Positions 8,028 through 16,833 of a stretch of 64,000 nucleotides of DNA are shown one piece after another. The translations under genes were made by a program, and so were the position numbers. The notes beneath the pieces are model-generated. The model searched no databases. It was not told the DNA's origin and worked only from the letters and a program-made list of their open reading frames with translations. Each line of letters begins with the position of its first letter. The first letter of the stretch is position 1. Origin of the DNA: Mycolicibacillus parakoreensis. Its GTDB lineage: Bacteria > Actinomycetota > Actinomycetes > Mycobacteriales > Mycobacteriaceae. The stretch covers positions 62,001 through 126,000 of the forward strand of contig NZ_CP092365.1 in the NCBI RefSeq assembly GCF_022370835.2, read 5' to 3'.

Positions 8028-8836
8028 GACGTAGCGGTGTCCTCGGCGCGCCACTCGTCGACGGCCCGTTGCTTCTGCTCGGCAACCACCTCGTCCAGGT
8101 TCGCCGCCTTGGGCCAGCCATAGTAGGCCGCGAAATGCAACACCACCTCGTCCATCTCCTCGAAGGACACGTCGCGGCTCTTCAGCGCGGCATAGACGTG
8201 GCTGAGGATCGGGTAGGGGGCGTCTTGGATGGCCACACACGCCACCGTGACGAGGCGTCGCTCCTTCATCCCCAGCCCGGGCCGCAGCCACATCTCGCCG
8301 AAGACGAAGTTGAGGATCCCCGCGCCCGAGTACGGATTGTCGCGGGTCGGGACGAACGGGACACAGTTGACGTCCCTGAACGACTGCTCGCCGGTCGTCA
8401 GGCGCTGCTCCGGATCACTCGGGGTGACAAGCGGCAGCAGCGGTTCCGGCGGTGGGGTGTCCCGTCCGCGCTCCTGGTGGATGCGTTCCCAGAGCTCGTC
8501 GACGACCATGTTGAACCGCGACGCCTTCGGCCATCCGCCATACACCGCGAAATGCAATACGGCCTCACGCATTTCGACGATCGACACGTCACCGCTGTTG
8601 AGCGCGGCATAGACGTGATCCCGCAACGGCGCCTCGGCGTCGGCGGCCGCCACACACGGCAACGTCACGAACCAGCGGTCGCGGCGGCTCAACCCGGGAC
8701 GCCGCCAGATTTCGGAGAAAACGAAGTCGACCATCCGTTCGGCGGCGGGACTGGCGTGCTCGGGTGCGGCAAAGGTCATCACCTCGGAGAAGGCGCTGCG
8801 CCCCCGCTCACCTCGGCTGGAACTCACTGTGGTCAT
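8024..8836 (-). CDS. Carboxymuconolactone decarboxylase (CMD)-like protein with two tandem domains
   Basis: The product is 270 aa, about twice a single CMD/AhpD-like domain. Two matching halves are visible: 'FVFSEIWRRPGLSRRDRWFVTLPCVAA...HVYAALNSGDVSIVEM' and 'FVFGEMWLRPGLGMKERRLVTVACVAI...HVYAALKSRDVSFEEM', each followed by 'VLHFA.Y.GWPKA'. No CxxC redox pair is present, so a peroxidase role is unlikely; a decarboxylase/isomerase-like role on a catabolic intermediate fits the family. The ATG at 8836 has 'gaagga' upstream. Its stop overlaps the aldehyde dehydrogenase start. Confidence 0.8.
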   Translation of the reverse strand: MTTVSSSRGERGRSAFSEVMTFAAPEHASPAAERMVDFVFSEIWRRPGLSRRDRWFVTLPCVAAADAEAPLRDHVYAALNSGDVSIVEMREAVLHFAVYGGWPKASRFNMVVDELWERIHQERGRDTPPPEPLLPLVTPSDPEQRLTTGEQSFRDVNCVPFVPTRDNPYSGAGILNFVFGEMWLRPGLGMKERRLVTVACVAIQDAPYPILSHVYAALKSRDVSFEEMDEVVLHFAAYYGWPKAANLDEVVAEQKQRAVDEWRAEDTATS

Positions 8837-8861
8837 GGTCCTTCTTTCACCAGAGGGCGTT

Positions 8862-9680
8862 TCATCGGATACTGACGCCGGCGTCGACTTTGAATTCCAG
8901 CCCCGTGACGTACCGAGACTCATCGGAGACCAGGAACAGCACCGCGTTGCTGATGTCGACGGCCTCGGCCATGAGCACAGGGATGGCGTTGACGAAGATC
9001 GGGGCCAGGTCCGGTCGCCGGTCGGCGAGCAGCCCCTGCAGCGAGTCCGGGCGCATGCCGGTCTCCACACCGGTCGGGTGCACGGTGTTGACCCGGACGT
9101 TGTGTGCGGCCAACTCGTTCGCGAGGGCCTTGCTCAAGCCCACGACCCCGTGTTTGGACGCCGTGTACGGCAGATGCAAAGGGGTGCCTTTGATTCCCGC
9201 CGACGAACTGATGTTGATCAGGCTGCCGCCCCGATCGACCAGATGCGGAAGTGCCGCCGCACACGTGTTCCAGGTACCGATGAGGTTGACGTCGACGACC
9301 GTGCGCCACTGCTCCGACGTCGTCGTGTCCCAGGTTCCCGCGGTCAGCACACCGGCATTGGCCACCGCCGCATCGAGGCCGCCCAGTGCGGCCACACCCT
9401 CGTCGACGGCTGCTCTCAACGCCGCCTCGTCGCGCACGTCGACAACGGCGGTGACGGCCCGGCGGCCGTGCTCCTCGACCAGGGCGGCGGTCTCCTCGAG
9501 GTCCCGGCGCGACGCCAACGGGTATTCCACGTCCGGCAAGGAATGGCAAATGTCGATCAGGATGAGATCGGCGCCCTGCTCGGCGAGGCGGACCGCGTGG
9601 CTGCGGCCCATCCCGCGCGCCGCGCCGGTGATGAGAACCCGCTTGCCCGCAACCCGTCCCGTCGCCTCGGCCGTGGTCAT
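8862..9680 (-). CDS. Mycofactocin-type SDR family oxidoreductase
   Basis: The product is 272 aa. It has the Rossmann motif 'TGAARGMGRSHAVRLAEQGAD', 'VANAGV', a catalytic serine region ('INISSSAG') and the Tyr-x3-Lys motif 'YTASKHG', ending 'VTGLEFKVDAGVSIR'. The 'GxARGxGRxHAVRLAxxGAD' signature and the extra segment after the second strand ('DICHSLPDVEYPLAS') are typical of SDRs that retain NAD and pass electrons to mycofactocin. It lies 26 bp upstream of the CMD gene and just downstream of a second SDR of the same type. Confidence 0.88.
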   Translation of the reverse strand: MTTAEATGRVAGKRVLITGAARGMGRSHAVRLAEQGADLILIDICHSLPDVEYPLASRRDLEETAALVEEHGRRAVTAVVDVRDEAALRAAVDEGVAALGGLDAAVANAGVLTAGTWDTTTSEQWRTVVDVNLIGTWNTCAAALPHLVDRGGSLINISSSAGIKGTPLHLPYTASKHGVVGLSKALANELAAHNVRVNTVHPTGVETGMRPDSLQGLLADRRPDLAPIFVNAIPVLMAEAVDISNAVLFLVSDESRYVTGLEFKVDAGVSIR

Positions 9681-9686
9681 GGGGGA

Positions 9687-10517
9687 TTACAGCTTGTTGC
9701 AGAAGCCGGCGTCGACCGGGAAGGTGACCCCGGTGACGTACTTCGCCTGGTCGGACACCAGGTAGCCGATCGCGGCGCTGATGTCTTCGGGCTCCAGCAT
9801 CGCGACCGGCATGGGATTCTGCAGATGCGGTCCGCCGCCCGGATAGTTCTCCAAGAAGGCCGTCATGGCCGGGTTGACCGCCATCATGGTGTTCACCCCG
9901 GTCGGATGCACGGTGTTCACCCGAATGCTGTGTGGCGCGAGCGCATTGGCCAACGTGCGCATCAGGCCGACGATGCCGTGCTTGGAGGCGGCATAACCGA
10001 GTCCGCCGCCCTGCAGTCCGCCGAAACCCCGGAGCCCCGCGGTCGAACTGGTGAAGATGATCGACCCGCCCCGCTCGCCGGCGATCAGGTGGGGTATCGC
10101 CGCCTTCGCGGTGTGAAACGCCCCGACCAGATTGACGTTGAGCACGTCGTTCCACTGCTCGAGTTCCTCGTCGATGGTCAGCTCGCGAAACACCATCGAC
10201 GCGATGCCGGCATTGGCGCACACGATGTCGAGGCGGCCGAAATGCTCCACCCCCGCGTCCAGGGCGGTCTTGAGCTGATGGAAGTCGCGAACGTCGGCCA
10301 CCGCACCGATCATTTTGCCGCCGGCGGCCTCCACCAGCGAGACGGTCTCCTCGAGTTCGTCACGGCCGGCCATGGCGTAGCCACTCGAGGCGATGTCGGC
10401 GCAGACGTCCACCCCGATGATGTCGGCGCCGTCGGTGGCCAACCGCACCGCGTGGGCGCGGCCCTGCCCGCGTGCGACGCCGGTGATGAAGGCGACCTTG
10501 CCGTCCAGTGACCCCAT
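9687..10517 (-). CDS. Mycofactocin-type SDR family oxidoreductase
   Basis: The product is 276 aa. The cofactor motif is 'TGVARGQGRAHAVRLATDGAD', followed by 'CANAGI', 'IIFTSSTAG' and the catalytic 'YAASKHG'; the C-terminus is 'VTGVTFPVDAGFCNKL'. The insertion 'DVCADIASSGYAMAG' marks the mycofactocin-linked subgroup. The ATG at 10517 is chosen because 'gagga' precedes it and the frame upstream runs into the operator. It is first in the minus-strand operon and divergent from a TetR gene. Confidence 0.88.
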   Translation of the reverse strand: MGSLDGKVAFITGVARGQGRAHAVRLATDGADIIGVDVCADIASSGYAMAGRDELEETVSLVEAAGGKMIGAVADVRDFHQLKTALDAGVEHFGRLDIVCANAGIASMVFRELTIDEELEQWNDVLNVNLVGAFHTAKAAIPHLIAGERGGSIIFTSSTAGLRGFGGLQGGGLGYAASKHGIVGLMRTLANALAPHSIRVNTVHPTGVNTMMAVNPAMTAFLENYPGGGPHLQNPMPVAMLEPEDISAAIGYLVSDQAKYVTGVTFPVDAGFCNKL

Positions 10518-10560
10518 TGATCCTCGCTTCGTTGCGCTGCTCGCCTGGCAATCGGACAAA

Positions 10561-10598
10561 GTGTAACCGCGTTACACCAGATACGGTAACAACGTTAC
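10561..10598. promoter_or_regulatory. Double TetR operator
   Basis: Two related inverted repeats lie between the divergent SDR operon and TetR gene: GTGTAAC-cgc-GTTACAC (10561-10577, perfect 7-bp arms) and GTAAC-aac-GTTAC (10586-10598). Their centres are 23 bp apart, about two helix turns, suggesting two dimers on nearly the same face. GTAAC-N3-GTTAC is a typical TetR-type site. Confidence 0.65.
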
Positions 10599-10622
10599 GC
10601 AACGGCGGCAAGGGGGTAGCAC

Positions 10623-11222
10623 ATGGTCGGTGTCGAAGCCACCGGTGGAGACGGCGCCCGGTCCCCCGACCGGATCCTCCTCGTCGTGGTCGACCTGTTG
10701 GAGACCGACGGCTATGACGCGGTCCAGCTGCGCGAGGTCGCCCGACGTGCCCGCACGTCGCTGGCCACCATCTACAAGCGCTACGCCACCCGCGATGAGT
10801 TGATCCTGGCCGCGTTGGAGGCCTGGATGGAAGAACACCGCTACTCCGCGGTGCCCCGGGGCCCGCGCGAGCCCGACGAATCGCTCTACACGGCGCTGAT
10901 GCGTCTGTTGCGCACGATCTTCGAGCCGTGGGAGCGCCATCCGGGCATGCTGAAGGCCTATTTTCGGGCGCGCGCGGCACCCGGTGGCCAGCAGCTCGTC
11001 CGGCGCGGGTTGGACGTCGTCGTGCCCGCCGGCATGGAAGCGCTCGCCGGAGTCGACGCCGAGTTCATCGACGACCTCGACAGCATCATCTCCAGCCTGG
11101 TGTTTGGACTGTTGGGGCGCTTCGCCGCCGGCGAGATCCCCATCACCGAGATCCTGTCGAGCCTGGACCGCACCGTGTTCTGGATGACCGCCGGCTACGA
11201 GGCCGCCGCGCGCCGCGATTAA
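10623..11222 (+). CDS. TetR/AcrR family transcriptional regulator
   Basis: The product is 199 aa. The helix-turn-helix is 'YDAVQLREVARRARTSLATIYKRYATRDELILAALEAW', followed by an all-helical effector domain. Its start lies 25 bp after the double GTAAC-N3-GTTAC operator, so it very likely represses itself and the opposing SDR-SDR-CMD-ALDH operon. The inducer is probably a substrate or CoA-type intermediate of that pathway. No ribosome binding site better than 'aaggggg' is seen. Confidence 0.85.
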   Translation: MVGVEATGGDGARSPDRILLVVVDLLETDGYDAVQLREVARRARTSLATIYKRYATRDELILAALEAWMEEHRYSAVPRGPREPDESLYTALMRLLRTIFEPWERHPGMLKAYFRARAAPGGQQLVRRGLDVVVPAGMEALAGVDAEFIDDLDSIISSLVFGLLGRFAAGEIPITEILSSLDRTVFWMTAGYEAAARRD

Positions 11223-11281
11223 GCCCGCCCCGCCGTCGCGGGCCCCGGGCAATGTCCGACCCCCTCTTTAGAATCGAAAGC

Positions 11282-12796
11282 ATGTTCGATACGAAGCCGC
11301 TCGACCTGGACGCGCTCGGCGAGGCCACAGAGGCCCAGTTGGTCGCGGCGATCGGTGAGTGGACGCAGGAGGAGGCCGCGGCCGCGGCCCGTCGGCTGGC
11401 GGCGATCGCCGAACTGGCGGGCCGGCGCTGCTACGACGCCCCACTGCGGTCGAAGTGGGCCTGTGACGATTGGGACGCGGTGGCGGCCCAGGTGGGTGCG
11501 GCGATGGGCGTCAGCCACCGCAAGGCGTCCAGTCAGATGTATCTGGCCCAGGCGCTGCGCGAGCGGCTGCCCAAACTCGCCGCGCTCTTCGCCAATGGGC
11601 AGATCAGCGCCTCTCTGGTGTCGATGATCGCGTGGCGCACCGCCTTGATCGGCGACTACAACGTGTTGACCGCCGTCGACACCGAGATCGCCGCGGCCGC
11701 CCTGCACTACGGGAGCCTGTCGGCGCGGAAAACCGCCGAGGCCATCGACGCCGTCGTGCAGACCCGCGACGCGAATGCGCTGCGGCATGGCCGCGCACAG
11801 GGCCGTGCCCGCGACGTGATCATCAATCAACAGGACAGCGACGCCGCCACCTCCACGCTGTGGGGCAGGCTGTACTCCCACGATGCCGAGGCACTGCACC
11901 GGCGGTTGACGGCCTTGGCGCACGGCGTCTGCGACGACGATCCCCGCACCATGGGTCAGCGCCGCGCCGACGCCCTCGGCGCTCTCGCCTCGGGTGCAGA
12001 CGCCCTGGTCTGTACCTGCGGGAGTGCGGAGTGCCCGGTCAACACCGGCGGCTCCCGGCCCACCGGCAGCGCGGTGGTTCACGTGGTCGCCCACGCCGAG
12101 AGCATGACCGTCGCCCCCGACCGTCACCGCAACGGCGACGAGCCGCCCCCGCCCCCGATCGACCCGCACGACCTCTTCGCGGTCCCCGACCGTGAACCCG
12201 AACCCGACCCGCCGGCGAAGTCCCCACCGGCGCTGGTCCTCGGCGGGCCGGTCCTGCCGGCCCCGCTGCTGGCGGAGTTGATCGCCGCCGGCGCCACGAT
12301 CAAACCGATCCGCCGCCCCGGACCGGACTCGCAGCCCGAGCCGCGGTACCGACCGTCGGCGGCACTCGACGACTTCGTGCGGTGCCGGGACATGACCTGC
12401 CGGTGGCCCAACTGCGATCGGCCGGCGGAGTGCTGCGACCTCGATCATGCGATTCCCTACGGTGCCGGCGGCATGACCCACCCCTCCAACCTGCGCTGTC
12501 TTTGCCGAAAACACCACTTACTCAAGACGTTCCACGGCTGGCGTGACCATCAGTACCCCGACGGCAGCATCGACTGGATCAGTCCCACCGGAGCCACCTA
12601 CACCACCCGCCCCGGAAGCCTGCTGCTCTTCCCCACCCTGTGCGAACCCACCGGCACACTCCCGGCTCCGACCGCGCGAGAACCGGACGGCGCAGACCGC
12701 ACGTTGATGATGCCGACTCGGCGGCGCACCCGAGCTCACAACCGCGCCCGGGCCATCGCGGCCGAACGCGCCCTCAACGCCAAATCACCACCTTGA
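11282..12796 (+). CDS. 13E12 repeat family protein (DUF222 + HNH endonuclease domain)
   Basis: The product is about 504 aa. The N-terminal DUF222 part includes 'RRLAAIAELAGRRCYD' and 'VAAQVGAAMGVSHRKASSQMYLAQALRERLPKLAALFANGQIS'. A Pro-rich linker follows. The C-terminal HNH domain is complete: 'CRWPNCDRPAECCDLDHAIPYGAGG...NLRCLCRKHHLLKTFHGW'. Many copies of this family exist in mycobacterial genomes; they resemble intron or phage HNH nucleases, and their role is not established. The ATG at 11282 starts the conserved 'MFDT' opening; an in-frame ATG at 11252 is possible. Confidence 0.9.
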   Translation: MFDTKPLDLDALGEATEAQLVAAIGEWTQEEAAAAARRLAAIAELAGRRCYDAPLRSKWACDDWDAVAAQVGAAMGVSHRKASSQMYLAQALRERLPKLAALFANGQISASLVSMIAWRTALIGDYNVLTAVDTEIAAAALHYGSLSARKTAEAIDAVVQTRDANALRHGRAQGRARDVIINQQDSDAATSTLWGRLYSHDAEALHRRLTALAHGVCDDDPRTMGQRRADALGALASGADALVCTCGSAECPVNTGGSRPTGSAVVHVVAHAESMTVAPDRHRNGDEPPPPPIDPHDLFAVPDREPEPDPPAKSPPALVLGGPVLPAPLLAELIAAGATIKPIRRPGPDSQPEPRYRPSAALDDFVRCRDMTCRWPNCDRPAECCDLDHAIPYGAGGMTHPSNLRCLCRKHHLLKTFHGWRDHQYPDGSIDWISPTGATYTTRPGSLLLFPTLCEPTGTLPAPTAREPDGADRTLMMPTRRRTRAHNRARAIAAERALNAKSPP

Positions 12797-12964
12797 GCCC
12801 ACGGGTAACCGCAACCCACCGGGAGCGCCGCGGCCTGAGAATCGGACCGGACGGCATCCAGGCTCGCCTCCCCGCGTCCGGCGCGGCGCCGGCCGACGCG
12901 CGGGCCGGCTGATTGCTTTTCACCCGCCGCCTTGGTGAAGTGAGGCAACCCCTGGGAGGCCGCC

Positions 12965-14200
12965 TTGACGACCATGCTGTTGCGCAACGCCACGCTCATC
13001 GACGGCACCGGCGCCGATCCCGTCGACGACGCGGTGGTGCTCATCGACGGTGCGACGATCAGCTGGGCGGGCCCGGCCGCCGCGGCGCCCGCCCCGGCCC
13101 CGGACACCACCACCGTCGACCTCGGCGGGCACACGATCTGTCCCGGTTTCTTCGACTGTCATGTGCACTTCCATCTTCCCGGCCCGAACGGCAGCCCGCT
13201 GCAGATGGCGCTGCGGCCGGCCTCCTATCGGCACTTCGAGTTGATCGACCGGCTGCGCACCACCGTGCGGAACGGGATCACCACCGCCCGCGACCTGATG
13301 GGCATCGACGCCGGGGTGCGTGACGCGGTGGCCGCCGGCCTGATCGAGGGACCGCGGCTTCTGGTCGCGATCGAGATGCTCAGCCAGAGCAGTGGGCACG
13401 CCGACTTCCACCTCCCCTGCGGGCTGGACCTCACCCCGCTGGTCGGCGGTTTCCTGGTGGACTCCGTCGACGCGGCCCGCCGGCGCGCCCGCGAACTGGT
13501 CCGCGCCGGCGCCGACGTGCTCAAGATCGCCTCCAGCGGCGGGGTGAGCTCCCCCAGCGACGACCCGACGTGGTTGGGGATGCGCCGGGAGATGATCACC
13601 GCGATCGTCGAGGAGGGCCGCGACTACGGCGACCGGCCGGTGGCCGCCCACGCCATCGGCTACGCGGGGATCCGCGCCGCGGTCGAGGCCGGCGTGCACA
13701 GCATCGAACACGGCTACGCCCTCGACGACGAGCTGCGCGCGCAGATGGTCGCCCAGGGCACCTTCCTGGTGCCGACCCTGCTGGAGACGATGGCGCCGGT
13801 GACCGCCTCACCGGCCGGGGCGGCCAAGAGCGCGAAATGGCATGCCCTCGCCCATGAATCGGTGGCCGCCTCTGCCGCGGCCGGGGTCGCGATCGCGGTC
13901 GGCACCGATGCGGGGCTCTCCCCCGAACACGGCACCAACCTCAAGGAACTCGCCCTGCTGGTCACCGTCGGCGGGCTGACCCCGATGCAGGCGATCGTCG
14001 CGGGCACCCGCACGTCGGCCGAGTTGTGCGGGGTGGCCGACACCCTCGGCACCGTCGAGGCCGGCAAGACCGCCGATCTGGTGATCGTGCGCGGTGACCC
14101 GCTGACCGACATCGCCACGGTCGCCGACCCGGAGAACATCCGGCTGGTGATCAAAGACGGGCATGCCGTCGGTAACCGCGGCGGTTATGCCATGCCGTGA
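12965..14200 (+). CDS. Metal-dependent amidohydrolase (imidazolonepropionase-like)
   Basis: The product is 411 aa of the amidohydrolase superfamily. Ligands visible in order are 'HVHFH' (residues ~64-68), a Lys in 'DVLKIASSGG', His in 'AAHAIGYAGIRAAVEAGVHSIEHGY' and the Asp in 'VGTDAGLSPEHG', indicating a binuclear metal site. Members hydrolyse cyclic amides, dipeptides or xenobiotics; the substrate is not predictable. A TTG at 12965 is used because 'gggagg' lies 6 bases upstream; an ATG follows three codons later. It leads a plus-strand run with an alpha/beta hydrolase and a second amidohydrolase. Confidence 0.85.
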   Translation: MTTMLLRNATLIDGTGADPVDDAVVLIDGATISWAGPAAAAPAPAPDTTTVDLGGHTICPGFFDCHVHFHLPGPNGSPLQMALRPASYRHFELIDRLRTTVRNGITTARDLMGIDAGVRDAVAAGLIEGPRLLVAIEMLSQSSGHADFHLPCGLDLTPLVGGFLVDSVDAARRRARELVRAGADVLKIASSGGVSSPSDDPTWLGMRREMITAIVEEGRDYGDRPVAAHAIGYAGIRAAVEAGVHSIEHGYALDDELRAQMVAQGTFLVPTLLETMAPVTASPAGAAKSAKWHALAHESVAASAAAGVAIAVGTDAGLSPEHGTNLKELALLVTVGGLTPMQAIVAGTRTSAELCGVADTLGTVEAGKTADLVIVRGDPLTDIATVADPENIRLVIKDGHAVGNRGGYAMP

Positions 14201-14265
14201 TGGCGCAGTGGGCCCGCGGCGAGCGGCGCATGCGAACATGATCACAGCCGATCTCCCGAGGACCC

Positions 14266-15129
14266 ATGCCGATCTACCGCACCGACACCCTGGTGGCTGC
14301 CGATGGCACCCCGATCCGCTACCGCTGTTACGGCGCGCAGGGGCCGGGGATCGTGCTGGTGCACGGCGGATTGCAGGCCGCCCAGAGCTTCCATCGCCTC
14401 GCCGAGCTGCTCAGCGCCCACTACCGCGTCTACGTGCCGGATCGGCGAGGCCGGCGTCCCGAGAGCCCGGCCGGTGACGGCTACGGTCTGGCCACCGAGG
14501 GTGAGGATCTCGACGCGCTGATGCGCGCGGTCGACGCGCGGCGGGTGTTCGGGCTGAGCTCGGGCGCCACCATCGCGCTGTACACGGCGTTGCAGTACCG
14601 CCGCACCGACAGACTCGCGCTCTACGAGCCGCCGCTGACCATCGACGGTGTGGACCCGGCCGCCTGGGTGCCGCGTTTCCGCAGCGCCCTGGCCGCCGGC
14701 CGCCCGATCGCGGCGCTGGTCGAGGTCATCAAGGGCACCGGGGGCGAGGAGTTCGTCGCCCGGCTGCCGCGGCCGGTGCTGATCGCGCTGCTGGGGCCGG
14801 CCATCGCGGTGGAAGCCCGGTTCGTCTCCGGTGACAGCCTCGCCGTCAAGGACCTCATCCCCACCATGTATCTCGATTCGGTCGTGCAGTCCGAATCGGT
14901 GACCATGGTCAACCCGCGCATCGCCGAGTTGGCGGGCTCGGCGACCGAGGTGTTGCTCCTCGGTGGGGAACGCAGCACCGCGGGGCTGCGCCGCGGCTTG
15001 GAGGCGATCGCGGCCCGCGTGCCGGCCTGCCGGCACATCGAGTTGGAAAAACAAAGCCACATCGCCGCCGACAACCGGGGCGCCCCGGACACGGTCGCCG
15101 CACCCCTGGCGGCGTTCTTCGCCGCGTAG
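14266..15129 (+). CDS. Alpha/beta hydrolase
   Basis: The product is 287 aa. It has the oxyanion strand 'IVLVHGG', the nucleophile elbow 'GLSSGATIAL' (G-x-S-x-G) and a C-terminal His in 'EKQSHIAADN'. It is soluble, with no signal peptide. Esterase, C-C hydrolase or haloperoxidase-like activity is possible. It lies between two amidohydrolase genes on the same strand, so it may take part in one catabolic route. Confidence 0.85.
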   Translation: MPIYRTDTLVAADGTPIRYRCYGAQGPGIVLVHGGLQAAQSFHRLAELLSAHYRVYVPDRRGRRPESPAGDGYGLATEGEDLDALMRAVDARRVFGLSSGATIALYTALQYRRTDRLALYEPPLTIDGVDPAAWVPRFRSALAAGRPIAALVEVIKGTGGEEFVARLPRPVLIALLGPAIAVEARFVSGDSLAVKDLIPTMYLDSVVQSESVTMVNPRIAELAGSATEVLLLGGERSTAGLRRGLEAIAARVPACRHIELEKQSHIAADNRGAPDTVAAPLAAFFAA

Positions 15130-15203
15130 CGCCGGCGGCGGGCAGGATTGGGCGCAGCGGGCGCCCAGACCGCGAGCCCCCGCCCTCGATGAAGGACCCG
15201 GAC

Positions 15204-16199
15204 ATGCGCATCATCACCGTCGAAGAGCACTTCCAGCACCCCGAGGTCGTCGCCCGGGTCGAGCAGCTCGCCGGCCCGCCGCCGGTGCCCCCGGAGGCCC
15301 TCACCGGGTTCCTGCAGGCGTTCTCCCTGGACCCCGACGCCACCGGGCGACTCGGCGGAAACCGCCTGGCGCACATGGACCGGGTGGGCATCGACATCCA
15401 GGTCGTCTCGCACGGCAACGGCAGCCCCAGCGATCTCGATCACCCCGACGCGGTCGGGCTGTGCCGACGCGTCAACGACGACCTCGCCGCGCAGATCGCC
15501 GAGAACCCGCACCGGTTCCGCGGGTTCGCGACCCTGCCGCTGGTCGATCCGGTCGCCGCCGGCGACGAACTGCGCCGCTGCGTCGACGAACTGGGCTTCG
15601 TCGGCGCGCTGATCTCGGGCAGCTACCGGGGTCTGTTCCTCGACGACGAGCGGTTCGACCCGATCCTGACCGCCGCCGAAGCGGTCGATCTGCCGATCTA
15701 TGTGCACCCCGGGATCCCGCCGGGTCCCGTGCTGGCGCAGTACTACGCGGGGACCTGGCCGCCCGCCGCCCAGCTGATGTTCGCCGGACCCGCCTTCGGG
15801 TGGCACGCCGAGGCGGGGCTGCACATCGTGCGGCTGATCCTCTCCGGTGCGCTGGACCGCCACCCGCGGCTGAAACTGCTCAGCGGGCACTGGGGCGAGT
15901 TGGCCGCGTTCTACCTGGAGCGCTTCGACGAGACCCTGAGCCTGGTGCCCACCGGGCTCGAGCGGGCGCCGGGCGACTACTACCGCCAGCAGGTGTGGAT
16001 CACCCCGTCGGGCATGTACAACCACAACCAGCTGCGGTTCATGACCGCCGAACTGGGTGCCGACCGCATCCTGCACTCCGAGGATTTCCCCTACCTGGTG
16101 CGTGAGGACGTCGCGGAGTTCCTGCAGCAGTCCGGCCTCAGCCAGACCGACATCGACGCGATCGCCCACCGCAACGCCGAAGCGCTGCTGAGGATCTAA
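15204..16199 (+). CDS. Amidohydrolase family 2 protein (ACMSD / gamma-resorcylate decarboxylase-like)
   Basis: The product is about 331 aa. It has the family opening 'MRIITVEEHF', then 'NDDLAAQIAENPHRFRGFATLPL', a metal-binding His in 'LPIYVHPG', a His in 'LLSGHWGE' and an acidic residue in 'LHSEDFPY'. This subgroup usually performs non-oxidative decarboxylation or ring-acid hydrolysis. The ATG at 15204 has 'aagga' upstream and starts the conserved segment; an ATG at 15189 is the alternative. Its stop overlaps the end of the convergent TetR gene by 4 bp. Confidence 0.85.
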   Translation: MRIITVEEHFQHPEVVARVEQLAGPPPVPPEALTGFLQAFSLDPDATGRLGGNRLAHMDRVGIDIQVVSHGNGSPSDLDHPDAVGLCRRVNDDLAAQIAENPHRFRGFATLPLVDPVAAGDELRRCVDELGFVGALISGSYRGLFLDDERFDPILTAAEAVDLPIYVHPGIPPGPVLAQYYAGTWPPAAQLMFAGPAFGWHAEAGLHIVRLILSGALDRHPRLKLLSGHWGELAAFYLERFDETLSLVPTGLERAPGDYYRQQVWITPSGMYNHNQLRFMTAELGADRILHSEDFPYLVREDVAEFLQQSGLSQTDIDAIAHRNAEALLRI

Positions 16200-16750
16200 T
16201 CCGGCCGACACACGGCGTCGGTGAGGTAGGCGGCCAGCTGCGCGTGGCTCACCTGCCGGCCGGGGGACAACAACTCCGCGTAGACCGCGCTGACCAGGAA
16301 CTCGACCGCCGCCTCCGGCGTGGGCCGCAGGTGGCGGGCCAACTCCGAATCGGCGATGTGGGCCAGCGCGCGGGCGGTGACGACGTCGACCAACGTCGGC
16401 TGGTCATCGTGGCGGATCAGCCACGGCAGCAACGCGGCACCGTCGATGCGCAGCGCGGCCTGCAACGCCGCGTTGGTCGCGTTGTAGTCCAGCACCTCGC
16501 GCACCAGCATCCCGATCGTCTCGCGGGGCTGATCACCGAAGCGCACCCGGGCGACGACCATTTGCTCGAGCGCATCCAGCTCGGCGGCGACCAGCGCGGC
16601 GATCAGCGCGTCGCGGGAGGCGAAGCGCCGGTACATCGTGGCCCGGCTGATGCCGGCCTGCGCGGCGACCGCCGACAGCGTCATCGCCGCGAGCCCGACC
16701 CGGCGCACCACCGCCCGCGCGGCGGCCAGCACCTCGTCACTGCTCGACAC
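16196..16750 (-). CDS. TetR/AcrR family transcriptional regulator
   Basis: The HTH is 'GLAAMTLSAVAAQAGISRATMYRRFASRDALIAALV' near the N-terminus, with a helical C-terminal domain. The frame is open to an ATG at 16798, but the segment before 'VSSSDEVLAAARAVV' is Gly/Arg-rich, so I use the GTG at 16750 (184 aa). It diverges from the carotenoid oxygenase gene with an AT-rich near-palindrome between them, suggesting it regulates that gene. Its 3' end overlaps the convergent amidohydrolase by 4 bp. Confidence 0.72.
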   Translation of the reverse strand: MSSSDEVLAAARAVVRRVGLAAMTLSAVAAQAGISRATMYRRFASRDALIAALVAAELDALEQMVVARVRFGDQPRETIGMLVREVLDYNATNAALQAALRIDGAALLPWLIRHDDQPTLVDVVTARALAHIADSELARHLRPTPEAAVEFLVSAVYAELLSPGRQVSHAQLAAYLTDAVCRPD

Positions 16751-16809
16751 CGGGCCAGCGTAACGGCCGCGGCGCCCACCCCGAGCGTGAAACACCATTG
16801 CTTAATCAG

Positions 16810-16823
16810 TCTCATATATGCGA
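16810..16823. promoter_or_regulatory. Near-palindrome upstream of carotenoid oxygenase
   Basis: TCTCATATATGCGA is a 14-bp dyad with one mismatched pair. It ends 10 bp before the ATG of the carotenoid oxygenase and faces the divergent TetR gene. Position suggests an operator; evidence is weak. Confidence 0.3.
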
Positions 16824-16833
16824 CGGTCTATTC

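Noticed and set aside
8829..10511. 560-aa plus-strand open frame
   Set aside because: Antisense to the two SDR genes with full catalytic motifs; translation is His/Arg/Asp-rich noise.
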